From Rhodococcus erythropolis NBRC 15567 (GTDB lineage: Bacteria; Actinomycetota; Actinomycetes; Mycobacteriales; Mycobacteriaceae), in contig NZ_BCRM01000015.1 in NCBI RefSeq assembly GCF_001552595.1, positions 1-45,752 on the forward strand: a stretch of DNA of 45,752 bases, in the 5' to 3' direction. Below the pieces are notes generated by a model. That model had not been told where the DNA came from, ran no database searches, and saw only the letters and a program-made list of their open reading frames with translations. Positions 7,747-15,902 of this stretch are shown here, one piece after another (within the stretch, counting starts at the first letter, position 1; every line of letters begins with the position of its first letter). Position numbers and translations under genes: made by a program.

Positions 7747-8868
7747 ATGCAGGAAGTGTGGGCAGAGCGAGCCGATGCGGCTGAGGGCGCGATAGTCAGT
7801 CGTCACCTTCGGCGCCTGTGGGGAATGCCCCGGACAGCACTCGGCGTGGTTGCCTGGCCCGCTGTTCGGCGCGAGCGGATGTTCAAGCCGTGGCACTACT
7901 GGTGGCAAGCACACCTGCTCGACACTGCAATCGACGCGCTCGAACGTGACCCGACGCCCAAGCGTCGTCGCCGGGTGGCGAAGGTTGCCCGCAGTGTGCG
8001 GGTCCGCAACGTCTCGGCGTGGACCAACAACTATTACGACGACATGGCGTGGCTGGGCCTCTCGCTCGAACGTGCTCAACGTATGTTCTCGGTCGATCAC
8101 CGGACCGCGGTCCAGGCGCTCGAATCGCAACTCTTCGATTCGTGGTCCCCGGCCGACGGCGGCGGTATTCCGTGGTGCAAAGGTTCCGATTTCTACAACA
8201 CCCCGGCAAACGGACCCGCCGGAATCATGCTGGCGCGCACCGGAAAACTCTGGCGCGCGCAGGCAACGGCCGACTGGATCGACGAGACGCTGCGGGATCC
8301 GGACTCCGGACTGATCTTCGACGGTATCCGCCGCGACGGCACCCTCGAGCGCGCGATCTATTCGTACTGTCAGGGCGTCACGCTGGGGTTGGAAACCGAG
8401 TTGTCGACGCGATTGGGCGAACCGCGCCACCGCGAGCGAGTCCACAAACTCGTCGACGCGGTGTACGACGGAATGACCGAGTACGGAGTCATCACGGGCG
8501 GTGGCGGAGGCGACGGCGGACTGTTCAACGCAATCCTGGCTCGCTACCTCGCGTTCGTGGTGGTGAACTTGTCCTGGGAGACTCACGAGGACCTGCGAGC
8601 GCGCGAACTCGCAGCGCAGATCGTTCTGTCCTCCGCGGAAGCGGCCTGGAACAACAGACTGCAGATCGAAGGTCTGCCGCTGTTCGGGCATGACTGGACC
8701 AAGGATGCTCAGTTGCCGAGTCTGTCCGGCGACATCGCCACCTTCGCCGCCGGAACGGTGCGCTCGTCGAGCGTGCCCGAGCGAGACCTCTCGGTGCAGG
8801 TAGGTGGGTGGATGCTCATGGAGGCGGCATTTGTCGTCTCGGCGGCTGGATACCCGCGTAAGCGTTAG
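7747..8868 (+). CDS. Glycoside hydrolase family 76 (alpha-1,6-mannanase-like)
   Basis: A 373-residue (alpha/alpha)6-barrel protein. The GH76 signature is NNYYDDMAWLGLSL (94-107), with the catalytic Asp pair D98-D99; YSYCQGVTLGLETEL and GGGGGDGGLFNAILARYL are further conserved blocks. GH76 enzymes cleave alpha-1,6-mannan. In mycolate actinobacteria the plausible substrates are the mannan backbones of phosphatidylinositol mannosides, lipomannan or lipoarabinomannan, but there is no signal peptide, so it may act inside the cell. The counterpart in M. tuberculosis is Rv0365c, near fba and dedA as here. The gene may share a message with the alpha/beta hydrolase 11 bp downstream. Confidence 0.9.
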   Translation: MQEVWAERADAAEGAIVSRHLRRLWGMPRTALGVVAWPAVRRERMFKPWHYWWQAHLLDTAIDALERDPTPKRRRRVAKVARSVRVRNVSAWTNNYYDDMAWLGLSLERAQRMFSVDHRTAVQALESQLFDSWSPADGGGIPWCKGSDFYNTPANGPAGIMLARTGKLWRAQATADWIDETLRDPDSGLIFDGIRRDGTLERAIYSYCQGVTLGLETELSTRLGEPRHRERVHKLVDAVYDGMTEYGVITGGGGGDGGLFNAILARYLAFVVVNLSWETHEDLRARELAAQIVLSSAEAAWNNRLQIEGLPLFGHDWTKDAQLPSLSGDIATFAAGTVRSSSVPERDLSVQVGGWMLMEAAFVVSAAGYPRKR

Positions 8869-8879
8869 GCTTTTCCCTC

Positions 8880-9587
8880 ATGGAATCCCGGCACGTGGTC
8901 GACACGGACGGCGTACGTCTTCACATCGATGTCGGTGGGGCAGGGGCGGACGTTCTGGTTCTCTCCGGCGGCCCGGGATGCGTTCACTATCTTGCTCACG
9001 ACGAGCTGGTTCCGGAAGGAATGCGCGCGTGGTGCCCTGAGCCACGCGGAGTCGGCCGGTCCGGTGGCGGCGCTCATACGATGGCGCAGGCGGTTGCGGA
9101 CCTCGAACTCGTCCGACGCACGTTCGAGATCGACAGCTGGGTCGTGCTGGGGCACTCGTGGGGATCCGACTTGGCGGTGCGGTACGCACTCGACTGTCCG
9201 GAATCGGTGTCCGGCGTCGTCGGCATCGCGGGGCACGGCCTCCACAAGGACCGGACCTGGTCGAAGCAGTACGAAGCGGGAATCGAGCCGGACCCGCAGA
9301 TACCTTGGGAACCTGTTGTCTGGCAATCGCTTCAAGAATCGTTCATCGAATGGATCCATGAACCACAGCTGTTTCGGCAGTTGGCCGACTCACCCGTGCC
9401 CATGACATTTCTCGCGGCGGCCGACGATATTCGCCCGTCGTGGCCGTTGCAGCAACTGGCCGAGCTCGTGCCTAACGGTAGTTTCGAGGTCGTCGACGGT
9501 GTCGCGCACAACTTCTGGCAGTCTCACCCGCTCCTGTGGAGGAAGATCGTCACCGAGGCTTGTGCGACGCACTCTCGACTCTCCTGA
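8880..9587 (+). CDS. Alpha/beta hydrolase (proline iminopeptidase-like)
   Basis: A 235-residue alpha/beta hydrolase. The oxyanion-loop motif is SGGPG (29-33), the nucleophile elbow GHSWGS (91-96) with Ser93, the acid is in AADD (180-183), and the catalytic His is H210 in VAHNFW. The GGPG and GHSWGS combination is that of the proline iminopeptidase group, but a cap domain is short, so esterase or amidase activity is equally possible. A TAGGCT hexamer (8866-8871) sits eight bases before the ATG and there is no Shine-Dalgarno sequence, so a leaderless start inside the end of the GH76 gene is possible. The 3' end overlaps the convergent GNAT gene by 38 bp. Confidence 0.88.
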   Translation: MESRHVVDTDGVRLHIDVGGAGADVLVLSGGPGCVHYLAHDELVPEGMRAWCPEPRGVGRSGGGAHTMAQAVADLELVRRTFEIDSWVVLGHSWGSDLAVRYALDCPESVSGVVGIAGHGLHKDRTWSKQYEAGIEPDPQIPWEPVVWQSLQESFIEWIHEPQLFRQLADSPVPMTFLAAADDIRPSWPLQQLAELVPNGSFEVVDGVAHNFWQSHPLLWRKIVTEACATHSRLS

Positions 9588-10548
9588 TCTCCACCAGGAT
9601 CCGCTCCGCAACGGTCTGGTATCCCAGGCTCCGATTGACGGTCAGCATCGGGTGGTTTTCCGCGTTCACCGTTGTGTAAATCTTTTGCAGCGAGGGAAAT
9701 TCAGCTGCCAACACAGACGCTTGTTGCTCCTTGACCCACCGAGCGAGACCGTGTCCGCGGTGCTGGGGAAGTACCACGGTGTCGTGCTGTGATGCGTGGG
9801 TGCTGTCATGTTCGTCCACCGTCACCACTGTCGCTGCGGCTACTTCGCCGACGCTGTCGTCGACCGCGCAGCACACCAGGAGTACTTGAGAGCCACCCGT
9901 CATCTTCTGTTCCCACGATCTGACCTCGTCGGCTCCCCAATTACGTTCGGGCATCTGCAGTTCGGCGCCCGGCGCGTCGAGGAGTCGGTTCAATGCCTCC
10001 GAGAAGGAGTGGACCAGCTCGTCCGGGGTTCGGTTGCGCCAACTGACGATTCGATAGCCGGGGCGGGCGCTGTGTGCGGTGGGAGGGCTGAGGTGCTGAA
10101 CCTGGTTGGCCAACCGAAGCAACACACGGTGGCCGTCGAACGATCCCAGGAAATGCTCGGCTGCGCTTCCGACGAGCGCCGTCACTCTGATTCTTCGCAC
10201 GCCGAACCCGGCGATGTCGACTTCGGCGAGTTCGGCAAGCGCTCGTCCTACCCCTCGTCGCTGCGCGTGGGGTGTCACGTACATCCGAAACTCTGCGAGA
10301 TCAGGTTCCGCCGAGTTGCGTCGCGCCTGGGCGATACCGAGGACCTCGTCCGTTCCGCCGTCGCGTGCGATCCAACGCCATACATCGGCCGAACCGTCCT
10401 CGGCCTCGATCATTTCCATCAGCGCCGTCGCTGTCGGCGCAGTTCCGGACAGGTGACGCTGGCCTTCGGCGAAGACCTCACAGCACTGGTGAAGAACCGA
10501 TGCTGTCGATCCGGACGGTACGAACTCGGCTACAACTACGCGGCTCAC
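9550..10548 (-). CDS. GNAT N-acetyltransferase, two tandem domains
   Basis: About 332 residues with two GNAT folds. The N-terminal one has the acetyl-CoA loop in TPHAQRRGVGRALAEL (the R/Q-x-x-G-x-G/A motif); the C-terminal one has LPQHRGHGLARWVKEQ. This resembles mycobacterial tandem-GNAT proteins related to mycothiol synthase MshD, but the key substrate residues cannot be judged here. The frame is open to 10680. An ATG at 10641 would overlap the ATG of the divergent monooxygenase (10640), leaving no room for either promoter, so I prefer the GTG at 10548. The 3' end overlaps the alpha/beta hydrolase gene. Confidence 0.82.
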   Translation of the reverse strand: MSRVVVAEFVPSGSTASVLHQCCEVFAEGQRHLSGTAPTATALMEMIEAEDGSADVWRWIARDGGTDEVLGIAQARRNSAEPDLAEFRMYVTPHAQRRGVGRALAELAEVDIAGFGVRRIRVTALVGSAAEHFLGSFDGHRVLLRLANQVQHLSPPTAHSARPGYRIVSWRNRTPDELVHSFSEALNRLLDAPGAELQMPERNWGADEVRSWEQKMTGGSQVLLVCCAVDDSVGEVAAATVVTVDEHDSTHASQHDTVVLPQHRGHGLARWVKEQQASVLAAEFPSLQKIYTTVNAENHPMLTVNRSLGYQTVAERILVEIRRVESASHKPR

Positions 10549-10639
10549 CCATGTGACGATACCGAGCTGCCAACCCCGAGTTGGAATCACGCGAACCCTA
10601 ACCCTGTCGGACTGCGGCGGCAGTTGCCAGCATTCAGGC

Positions 10640-11992
10640 ATGTCTGATTCTCCGCGCCAACTGAGCCTCAACGCGTTCATCCACCCCGCCGGTCATCACG
10701 AAGCGGCGTGGCGTCATCCGTGGACAACACCGGAACGTCTGTTCGACGTCACGTATTTCCAGGAGATCGCTCGCACTGCTGAGGCGGCGAAGTTCGACGG
10801 AATCTTCTTCGCCGACGGTCCCGCGTTGCGCAGCGACGTCGAGCACGGTCCCGCAGGGACGTTGGAGCCGATCACCTTGTTGACGGCCATTGCAGTGGCA
10901 ACCGAGCGGATCGGATTGATCGCGACGGCGTCGACCACGTACTACGAGCCGTACAACCTGGCTCGGCTGTTCGCCTCGCTCGACCACATCTCGAACGGAC
11001 GCGCTGGGTGGAACATCGTCACCACGGGTACGGATCTGGCTGCCGCCAACTTCGGGCTGGCCAAGCATCCGGACCACGGCGACCGGTATTCGCGTGCAAG
11101 GGAATTCGTCGACGCGGTGGTGCGGTTGTGGGACAGCTGGGAGGACGACGCGATCAGTCTGGACCGGGAGAACGGAATCTACGCGGACAGAAACAAGATT
11201 CACGAGATCAACTACGTCGGCCGGCATCTTCGGGTGCGGGGACCGTTCAACGCGCCGCGAACGCCGCAGGGATACCCGGTGCTGGTGCAGGCCGGGGCGT
11301 CCAACGACGGTCGCGCGTTTGCCGGTCAGTATGCGGAGGCGATTTTCACAGCGCACCAGAGACTTTCCGATGCGCAGGCGTTCTACACCGACATCAAGTC
11401 GAGGGCTGCTCAGTTCGGGCGCAACCCCGATCATGTCAAGATCCTGCCCGGAATCAGCCCGTTCATCGGTGACACCGAGGAACAAGCCAAGGCGCTCGAG
11501 CGAGAATTCAACGAGTTGACTTCGCCGGAGTACGGGCTCGCGCAACTCGGTGCACTAACCGGGACCGATGTTCGGAATCTGGAACTGGATGCACCGGTTC
11601 CTGTCGAATTGTTCGCGGCGGCAGGTGATGTCACCGACAACAAGCAAAGCAGATTGCAGGTGATCGCCGGCATAGTCGAGCGTGAGCGTCCGACGGTTCG
11701 GGGCCTGCTTCATCGTTTGGCGGGTGCGCGCGGACACCGGGTGTTTGCCGGAACCGCCGAGCAGGTGGCTGACACGATCGAGGAATGGTTCACCAGCGGT
11801 GCTGCTGACGGATTCAACGTCATGCCGCCGTACTACCCGGGTGGACTCGAAATCTTCACCGAGCGTGTGGTCCCGATCCTGCAGGATCGCGGTCTTTTCC
11901 GGACCGAATACACGGGTACGACGCTTCGTGATCATTTCGGCTTGCCGAGGCCCGAGAGCCAGTTCTCGGGTAGTGCGTCCGCAGTGCAGTAG
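10640..11992 (+). CDS. LLM-class flavin monooxygenase, NtaA/SnaA/DszA type
   Basis: A 450-residue FMNH2-dependent monooxygenase of the TIM-barrel luciferase superfamily. It has the family landmarks FDGIFFADG, GLIATASTTYYEPYNLARLFASLDHISNGRAGWNIVT, the DRYSRAREFVDAVVRLWDSW block, RGPFNAPRTPQGYPVLVQAG, and the C-terminal FRTEYTGTTLRDHFGL. The same blocks occur in nitrilotriacetate, pristinamycin and dibenzothiophene-sulfone monooxygenases. It needs reduced flavin from a separate reductase, and none is encoded nearby. The substrate is unknown; desulfonation or cleavage of a xenobiotic is plausible. The ATG at 10640 begins the conserved region (MSDSPRQLSLNAF). Confidence 0.92.
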   Translation: MSDSPRQLSLNAFIHPAGHHEAAWRHPWTTPERLFDVTYFQEIARTAEAAKFDGIFFADGPALRSDVEHGPAGTLEPITLLTAIAVATERIGLIATASTTYYEPYNLARLFASLDHISNGRAGWNIVTTGTDLAAANFGLAKHPDHGDRYSRAREFVDAVVRLWDSWEDDAISLDRENGIYADRNKIHEINYVGRHLRVRGPFNAPRTPQGYPVLVQAGASNDGRAFAGQYAEAIFTAHQRLSDAQAFYTDIKSRAAQFGRNPDHVKILPGISPFIGDTEEQAKALEREFNELTSPEYGLAQLGALTGTDVRNLELDAPVPVELFAAAGDVTDNKQSRLQVIAGIVERERPTVRGLLHRLAGARGHRVFAGTAEQVADTIEEWFTSGAADGFNVMPPYYPGGLEIFTERVVPILQDRGLFRTEYTGTTLRDHFGLPRPESQFSGSASAVQ

Positions 11993-12011
11993 GCCCGCCT
12001 CCCGTTGTCGA

Positions 12012-12032
12012 TAATGACAATGGTTACCATTA
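12012..12032. promoter_or_regulatory. Zur-box-like palindrome before cobW-family gene
   Basis: A 21-bp AT-rich inverted repeat: left arm TAATGACAA, centre TGG, right arm TTACCATTA. Seven of nine arm positions pair, and the spacing equals that of the mycobacterial Zur box (TAATGAAAA-N3-TTTTCATTA). It ends five bases before the ATG and covers where polymerase would sit. Zn-dependent repression of the CobW-type metallochaperone gene is the expected meaning; this is inference. Confidence 0.7.
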
Positions 12033-12036
12033 AGGA

Positions 12037-13164
12037 ATGAAGCAGCTACCGGTAACCGTGCTGTCCGGATTTCTGGGCGCAGGCAAGACCACACTCCTCA
12101 ACCACATCCTCGCCAATCGAGACGGCCGTCGGGTCGCCGTCATCGTCAACGACATGAGCGAAATCAACATCGACGCGGCCCTCGTCGCGGGCCAGGGCCA
12201 CCTCGATCGCACGGAGGAGAAGTTGGTCGAGCTGACCAACGGATGCATCTGCTGCACGCTGCGCGAGGATCTGATCGACGCCGTCGGCGCGCTGGCCCGC
12301 GAGGGGCGGTTCGATCAGTTGGTGATCGAGTCCACCGGCATCTCCGAACCGATGCCGGTGGCGGCCACCTTCGACTGGGAATTCGAGGACGGCTTCAGCC
12401 TCGGCTCGCTCGCGAAGCTCGACACGATGGTGACCGTGGTGGACGCGTCGACCTTCCTCGGCGAGCTGGCAAAAGGCGAGCGACTGGACGAGCGCAACCT
12501 CGAAGCCGGGGAGGGGGACGGACGCAGCATCTCCGATCTCCTGGTCGATCAGGTGGAGTTCGCCGACGTCATCTTGCTGAACAAAACCGACTTGGTGAGC
12601 CCGCGGGCGGCGGGAACCGTCGAGGCGACGCTTCGAAGGCTCAACCCCACTGCTCAGCTGATTCGGACCGACCACGGAAAAGTCACCCTCGATCGCGTCC
12701 TCGAAACCGGTCTCTACAACCCGGAACTGGCTGCGCAAGTACCCGGTTGGGACGAGGAGCTGGCCGGCGGGCACACCCCGGAAACCGAGGAATACGGAAT
12801 ACGCAGCGTCACGTATCGAGCCTCGCGACCCTTTCATCCGGCGCGACTCGAGGCTGCGCTCGGTCAGTTCGCGGGACTCTTGCGAAGCAAAGGCTTCTGC
12901 TGGATCGCCAGTCGGCCCGAGTTCGCCGCTATCTGGTCGCAGGCGGGCCCCAACCTCGTCATCGAACCGGCGCAACTGTGGGCGTCGGCAGCGGAGGAAC
13001 CGGGGCAGGAGATCGTGTTCATCGGAGTGAAACTCGACTCGGCGACGCCGTCGCGAATCCTCGATCCGGCTCTGCTGACCGATGACGAACTACGCGAAGG
13101 ACCGCGGGCCTGGATTCGCTACGACGACCCGCTTCCGGCGTGGGACCAGAGCCACCTGCACTGA
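12037..13164 (+). CDS. CobW/COG0523 GTPase, probable zinc metallochaperone
   Basis: A 375-residue G3E-family GTPase. Walker A is GFLGAGKTT (11-19), the metal-binding CXCC motif is C70-I-C72-C73 in [11 protein letters not shown], the ESTG motif (98-101) is the Walker B region, and NKTD (182-185) binds guanine. A CobW C-terminal domain (about 250-365) follows the switch regions. Members under Zur control supply zinc to client enzymes in zinc starvation (ZigA/ZNG1 type). The Zur-like palindrome directly upstream supports this over a cobalamin or nitrile-hydratase role, as no such genes are near. The gene converges on the DedA pair. Confidence 0.93.
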   Translation: MKQLPVTVLSGFLGAGKTTLLNHILANRDGRRVAVIVNDMSEINIDAALVAGQGHLDRTEEKLVELTNGCICCTLREDLIDAVGALAREGRFDQLVIESTGISEPMPVAATFDWEFEDGFSLGSLAKLDTMVTVVDASTFLGELAKGERLDERNLEAGEGDGRSISDLLVDQVEFADVILLNKTDLVSPRAAGTVEATLRRLNPTAQLIRTDHGKVTLDRVLETGLYNPELAAQVPGWDEELAGGHTPETEEYGIRSVTYRASRPFHPARLEAALGQFAGLLRSKGFCWIASRPEFAAIWSQAGPNLVIEPAQLWASAAEEPGQEIVFIGVKLDSATPSRILDPALLTDDELREGPRAWIRYDDPLPAWDQSHLH

Positions 13165-13175
13165 GCAGACAGCTT

Positions 13176-13838
13176 CTAGTCGAGGACTTCTTCTACCTCG
13201 ACGTCTTCGGCCGGTCGGGCCATTTCCTTGCGGTACTGCCAGATTCCCAACGCGGTGCCGATGACCAAGCTGACCATCATCACGATCAGCACGGCGGGCA
13301 GCAACCACGGAACGCGATCGAGGAACGAGCCACCGTAGAAACCGAGCAGCAGGAGTACCGGTGCCCAGATGATCGCGCCGATGGTGCTCGCGATGGTGTA
13401 GCGCGTGTGGTTCATCTTGGCTGCGCCTGCGACCATCGGGCACAGGGTGCGAACCCACGGAACCCAGCGGGCGATCAGGACCGCCCAGAACCCGTGTCTC
13501 TCCAACAGGATGTTGACCCGGTGCAGATTCTTCTCGGTGAAGTACTTGCCGCCCTTACGGGCTTTGATGTGGTTTCCCGTCCGGTGGCCGATGACGTACC
13601 CGACCTGGTTGCCGGCAATGGCAGCGATCATCGCGCCCACCGACAGCGCCCACACGTGGCCTGCACCGGATTCGTGACCGGCAAGCACGATTCCGGCTGT
13701 GATCAGCAGTGAGTCGCCGGGGAGAAACAACCCGAGGATGATCGCGCACTCGATGAAGACGAACGTGACGACGATAATCCAGACCAACAGGGGCCCGGCA
13801 GTCTCGAGTGGGGAGAAACTGCCGGATGCGAGCGTCAT
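13176..13838 (-). CDS. DedA-family membrane protein (second of pair)
   Basis: A 220-residue SNARE-associated/VTT-domain protein. Motifs: E30 with GLFLPGDSLL in the first re-entrant region, GNQVGYVIGHRTG, and RWVPWVRTLCPMVAGAAKM, the conserved F/W-x-P-x-x-R-T block of DedA proteins. The family is linked to lipid (undecaprenyl-phosphate or phospholipid) translocation and proton-motive-force homeostasis. Five or so membrane helices, with an acidic C-terminal tail (EDVEVEEVLD). It follows another dedA gene by 29 bp in the same direction. Confidence 0.92.
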   Translation of the reverse strand: MTLASGSFSPLETAGPLLVWIIVVTFVFIECAIILGLFLPGDSLLITAGIVLAGHESGAGHVWALSVGAMIAAIAGNQVGYVIGHRTGNHIKARKGGKYFTEKNLHRVNILLERHGFWAVLIARWVPWVRTLCPMVAGAAKMNHTRYTIASTIGAIIWAPVLLLLGFYGGSFLDRVPWLLPAVLIVMMVSLVIGTALGIWQYRKEMARPAEDVEVEEVLD

Positions 13839-13867
13839 CGTGGTCAGTTCTTCGCCTCGTTCTGCAA

Positions 13868-14605
13868 TCAGGGGGTGGGGTCTTCGGGGACTGTCACCGT
13901 CGAATTGTCCGTAGTGGAAGTATTCGCCGATTCACCGCGTCTCGACGCCAGAATTCGCTTTCCGATTTCGAAGACGATCGGCAGAACCGACACCAGGACG
14001 ATCAAGATGAAGATGTAGTCGACATTGTCGCGGATGAATTCGATCTGCCCCAGGAGGTAGCCGAGCAAAGTCACACCGGCACCCCACAGGATGCCGCCGA
14101 CGATGTTGTAGGTCAGGAACAGTGAGTACTTCATCTTCGAGGCGCCCGCGACAACCGGTGCAAAAGTACGCACGATCGGCACGAACCTCGCCAGGATAAT
14201 GGTGATCGGGCCGTGCTTTTCGAAGAAGGCATGCGACTCGTCGATGTACTTCTTCTTGAAGAACCGCGCGTCGTCCGTCTTGAACAGGGCAGTTCCGCCC
14301 TTGGCGCCGATGTAGAACCCGACTTGGTCACCCAGAATCGCGGCGATCGGAATCGTCACCAGGAGCACCCACAGCGGCGCGAACGGTTCGATCTCGGTGG
14401 ACTTGGAAGCCGCGATCAGCCCTGCGGTGAAGAGCAGAGAATCGCCGGGCAAGAGCGGAAACAGCAGCCCTGATTCGATGAAGACCACCAGAAGCAGTCC
14501 CACCAGAACCCACGTTCCGAAGGAATTCAAGAGGTTCACGGGATCGAGGAAGCCAGGCAGCAAGGCCAGGTTCGTCACGGATTCAGTTGCTGCCTGCACA
14601 TTCAC
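13868..14605 (-). CDS. DedA-family membrane protein (first of pair)
   Basis: About 245 residues. It has the DedA blocks ESGLLFPLLPGDSLLFTAG, GDQVGFYIGAKGG and ILARFVPIVRTFAPVVAGASKM, and a polar, Thr/Ser-rich C-terminal tail. DedA proteins are membrane lipid transport candidates. The corresponding M. tuberculosis gene is Rv0364, next to fba (Rv0363c) in the same relative place. The frame is open to 14656; I prefer the GTG at 14605 (NVQAATESV follows) since the extra 17 residues are unlike a DedA N-terminus, but neither start has a clear Shine-Dalgarno sequence. Divergent from fba. Confidence 0.9.
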   Translation of the reverse strand: MNVQAATESVTNLALLPGFLDPVNLLNSFGTWVLVGLLLVVFIESGLLFPLLPGDSLLFTAGLIAASKSTEIEPFAPLWVLLVTIPIAAILGDQVGFYIGAKGGTALFKTDDARFFKKKYIDESHAFFEKHGPITIILARFVPIVRTFAPVVAGASKMKYSLFLTYNIVGGILWGAGVTLLGYLLGQIEFIRDNVDYIFILIVLVSVLPIVFEIGKRILASRRGESANTSTTDNSTVTVPEDPTP

Positions 14606-14785
14606 GGGGGCCAGAGTACCGGCCGAATCTGAGTGTTTCCCACCACCGCAGGTCATCGCGTCGGTGGCGGCGGCCGAGACCGCAAAGAGACGTGACGAGT
14701 CGGACTTGCCATACTGCTAGGACCACACGAAGCGCTTTCACATCGCCGAGCGCTCCGAACGACACGTATATGGAGGACTCCCGCC

Positions 14786-15823
14786 GTGCCTATCGCAACT
14801 CCCGAGGTCTATGCCGAGATGCTTGGTCGGGCCAAGGAGCATTCCTTTGCCTTCCCCGCCATCAACTGTGTCGGCTCCGAATCCATCAACGCAGCCATCA
14901 AGGGCTTCGCGGACGCCGGCAGTGACGGCATCATCCAGTTCTCGACGGGCGGCGCCGAGTTCGGTTCCGGTTTGGGCGTCAAGGACATGGTCACCGGCGC
15001 TGTTGCGCTCGCCGAGTTCGCACACGTGATCGCGGCAAAGTACGACGTCACCATCGCGCTGCACACCGACCACTGCCCGAAGGACAAGCTGGACACCTAC
15101 GTGCGTCCGCTGCTCGCGATCTCGCAGGAGCGCGTCGACGCCGGTCGTAACCCGCTGTTCCAGTCGCACATGTGGGACGGCTCGGCTATCCCGATCGACG
15201 AGAACCTGGCAATCGCCAAGGAACTGCTCGCCCTCTCCAAGGCTGCACGCATCATCCTCGAGGTCGAGATCGGTGTCGTCGGCGGCGAAGAAGACGGCGT
15301 CGAGGCCGAGATCAACGACAAGCTCTACACCTCGAGTGAAGACTTCGAGAAGACGGTCGATGCTCTGGGCATCGGCGAACAGGGCAAGTACCTGCTCGCA
15401 GCCACCTTCGGCAACGTTCACGGCGTCTACAAGCCGGGCAACGTCAAGCTCAAGCCCGAGGTTCTCGAAGAGGGCCAGAAGGTCGCCGCTGCCAAGCTCG
15501 GCCTGGCCGCAGGCTCGCAGCCCTTCGATTTCGTCTTCCACGGTGGATCGGGATCGCTGAAGTCCGAGATCGAGGATTCGCTGAACTTCGGCGTCGTCAA
15601 GATGAACGTCGACACCGACACCCAGTACGCGTTCTCCCGTCCGATCGCCGGACACTTCTTCTCCAACTACGACGGCGTCCTCAAGATCGACGGCGAGGTC
15701 GGAAACAAGAAGGCATACGACCCGCGCAGCTACCTCAAGAAGGCCGAAGCAGGCATGACGGCTCGCGTCGTCGAGGCGTGCAACGACCTGAAGTCGGCCG
15801 GACGCTCGGTGTCCGCAGGCTGA
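14786..15823 (+). CDS. fba: Class II fructose-bisphosphate aldolase
   Basis: Cleaves fructose 1,6-bisphosphate to dihydroxyacetone phosphate and glyceraldehyde 3-phosphate in glycolysis, and the reverse in gluconeogenesis; zinc dependent. The 345-residue protein has the metal motif HTDHC (93-97), EVEIGVVGGEEDG, the GNVHG metal/phosphate block and FHGGSGS. These place it in the long class IIA/FbaA-type group. The start is a GTG at 14786 with GGAGG nine bases upstream. A strong hairpin closes the gene. An AAGCGCTT palindrome (14730-14737) lies in the 5' region and could be a LacI-type or other regulator site. Confidence 0.97.
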   Translation: MPIATPEVYAEMLGRAKEHSFAFPAINCVGSESINAAIKGFADAGSDGIIQFSTGGAEFGSGLGVKDMVTGAVALAEFAHVIAAKYDVTIALHTDHCPKDKLDTYVRPLLAISQERVDAGRNPLFQSHMWDGSAIPIDENLAIAKELLALSKAARIILEVEIGVVGGEEDGVEAEINDKLYTSSEDFEKTVDALGIGEQGKYLLAATFGNVHGVYKPGNVKLKPEVLEEGQKVAAAKLGLAAGSQPFDFVFHGGSGSLKSEIEDSLNFGVVKMNVDTDTQYAFSRPIAGHFFSNYDGVLKIDGEVGNKKAYDPRSYLKKAEAGMTARVVEACNDLKSAGRSVSAG

Positions 15824-15851
15824 TCGGCTTCACAACTCAGCTACACAGAAC

Positions 15852-15890
15852 AAAATGCGCGCCGACGAATTTCTCGTCGGCGCGCATTTT
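15852..15890. terminator. Strong bidirectional terminator after fba
   Basis: Perfect 17-bp arms (15852-15868 and 15874-15890) with a 5-base loop. The stem is very GC rich and begins with AAAA and ends with TTTT, so it can terminate both fba and the convergent gene at 15903. Confidence 0.93.
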
Positions 15891-15902
15891 CTGTTCAGGT
15901 GC

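Noticed and set aside
7438..8691. 417-codon minus-strand frame over SpoU and GH76 genes
   Set aside because: Antisense to two genes with complete motifs; no ribosome site and no recognisable domain.
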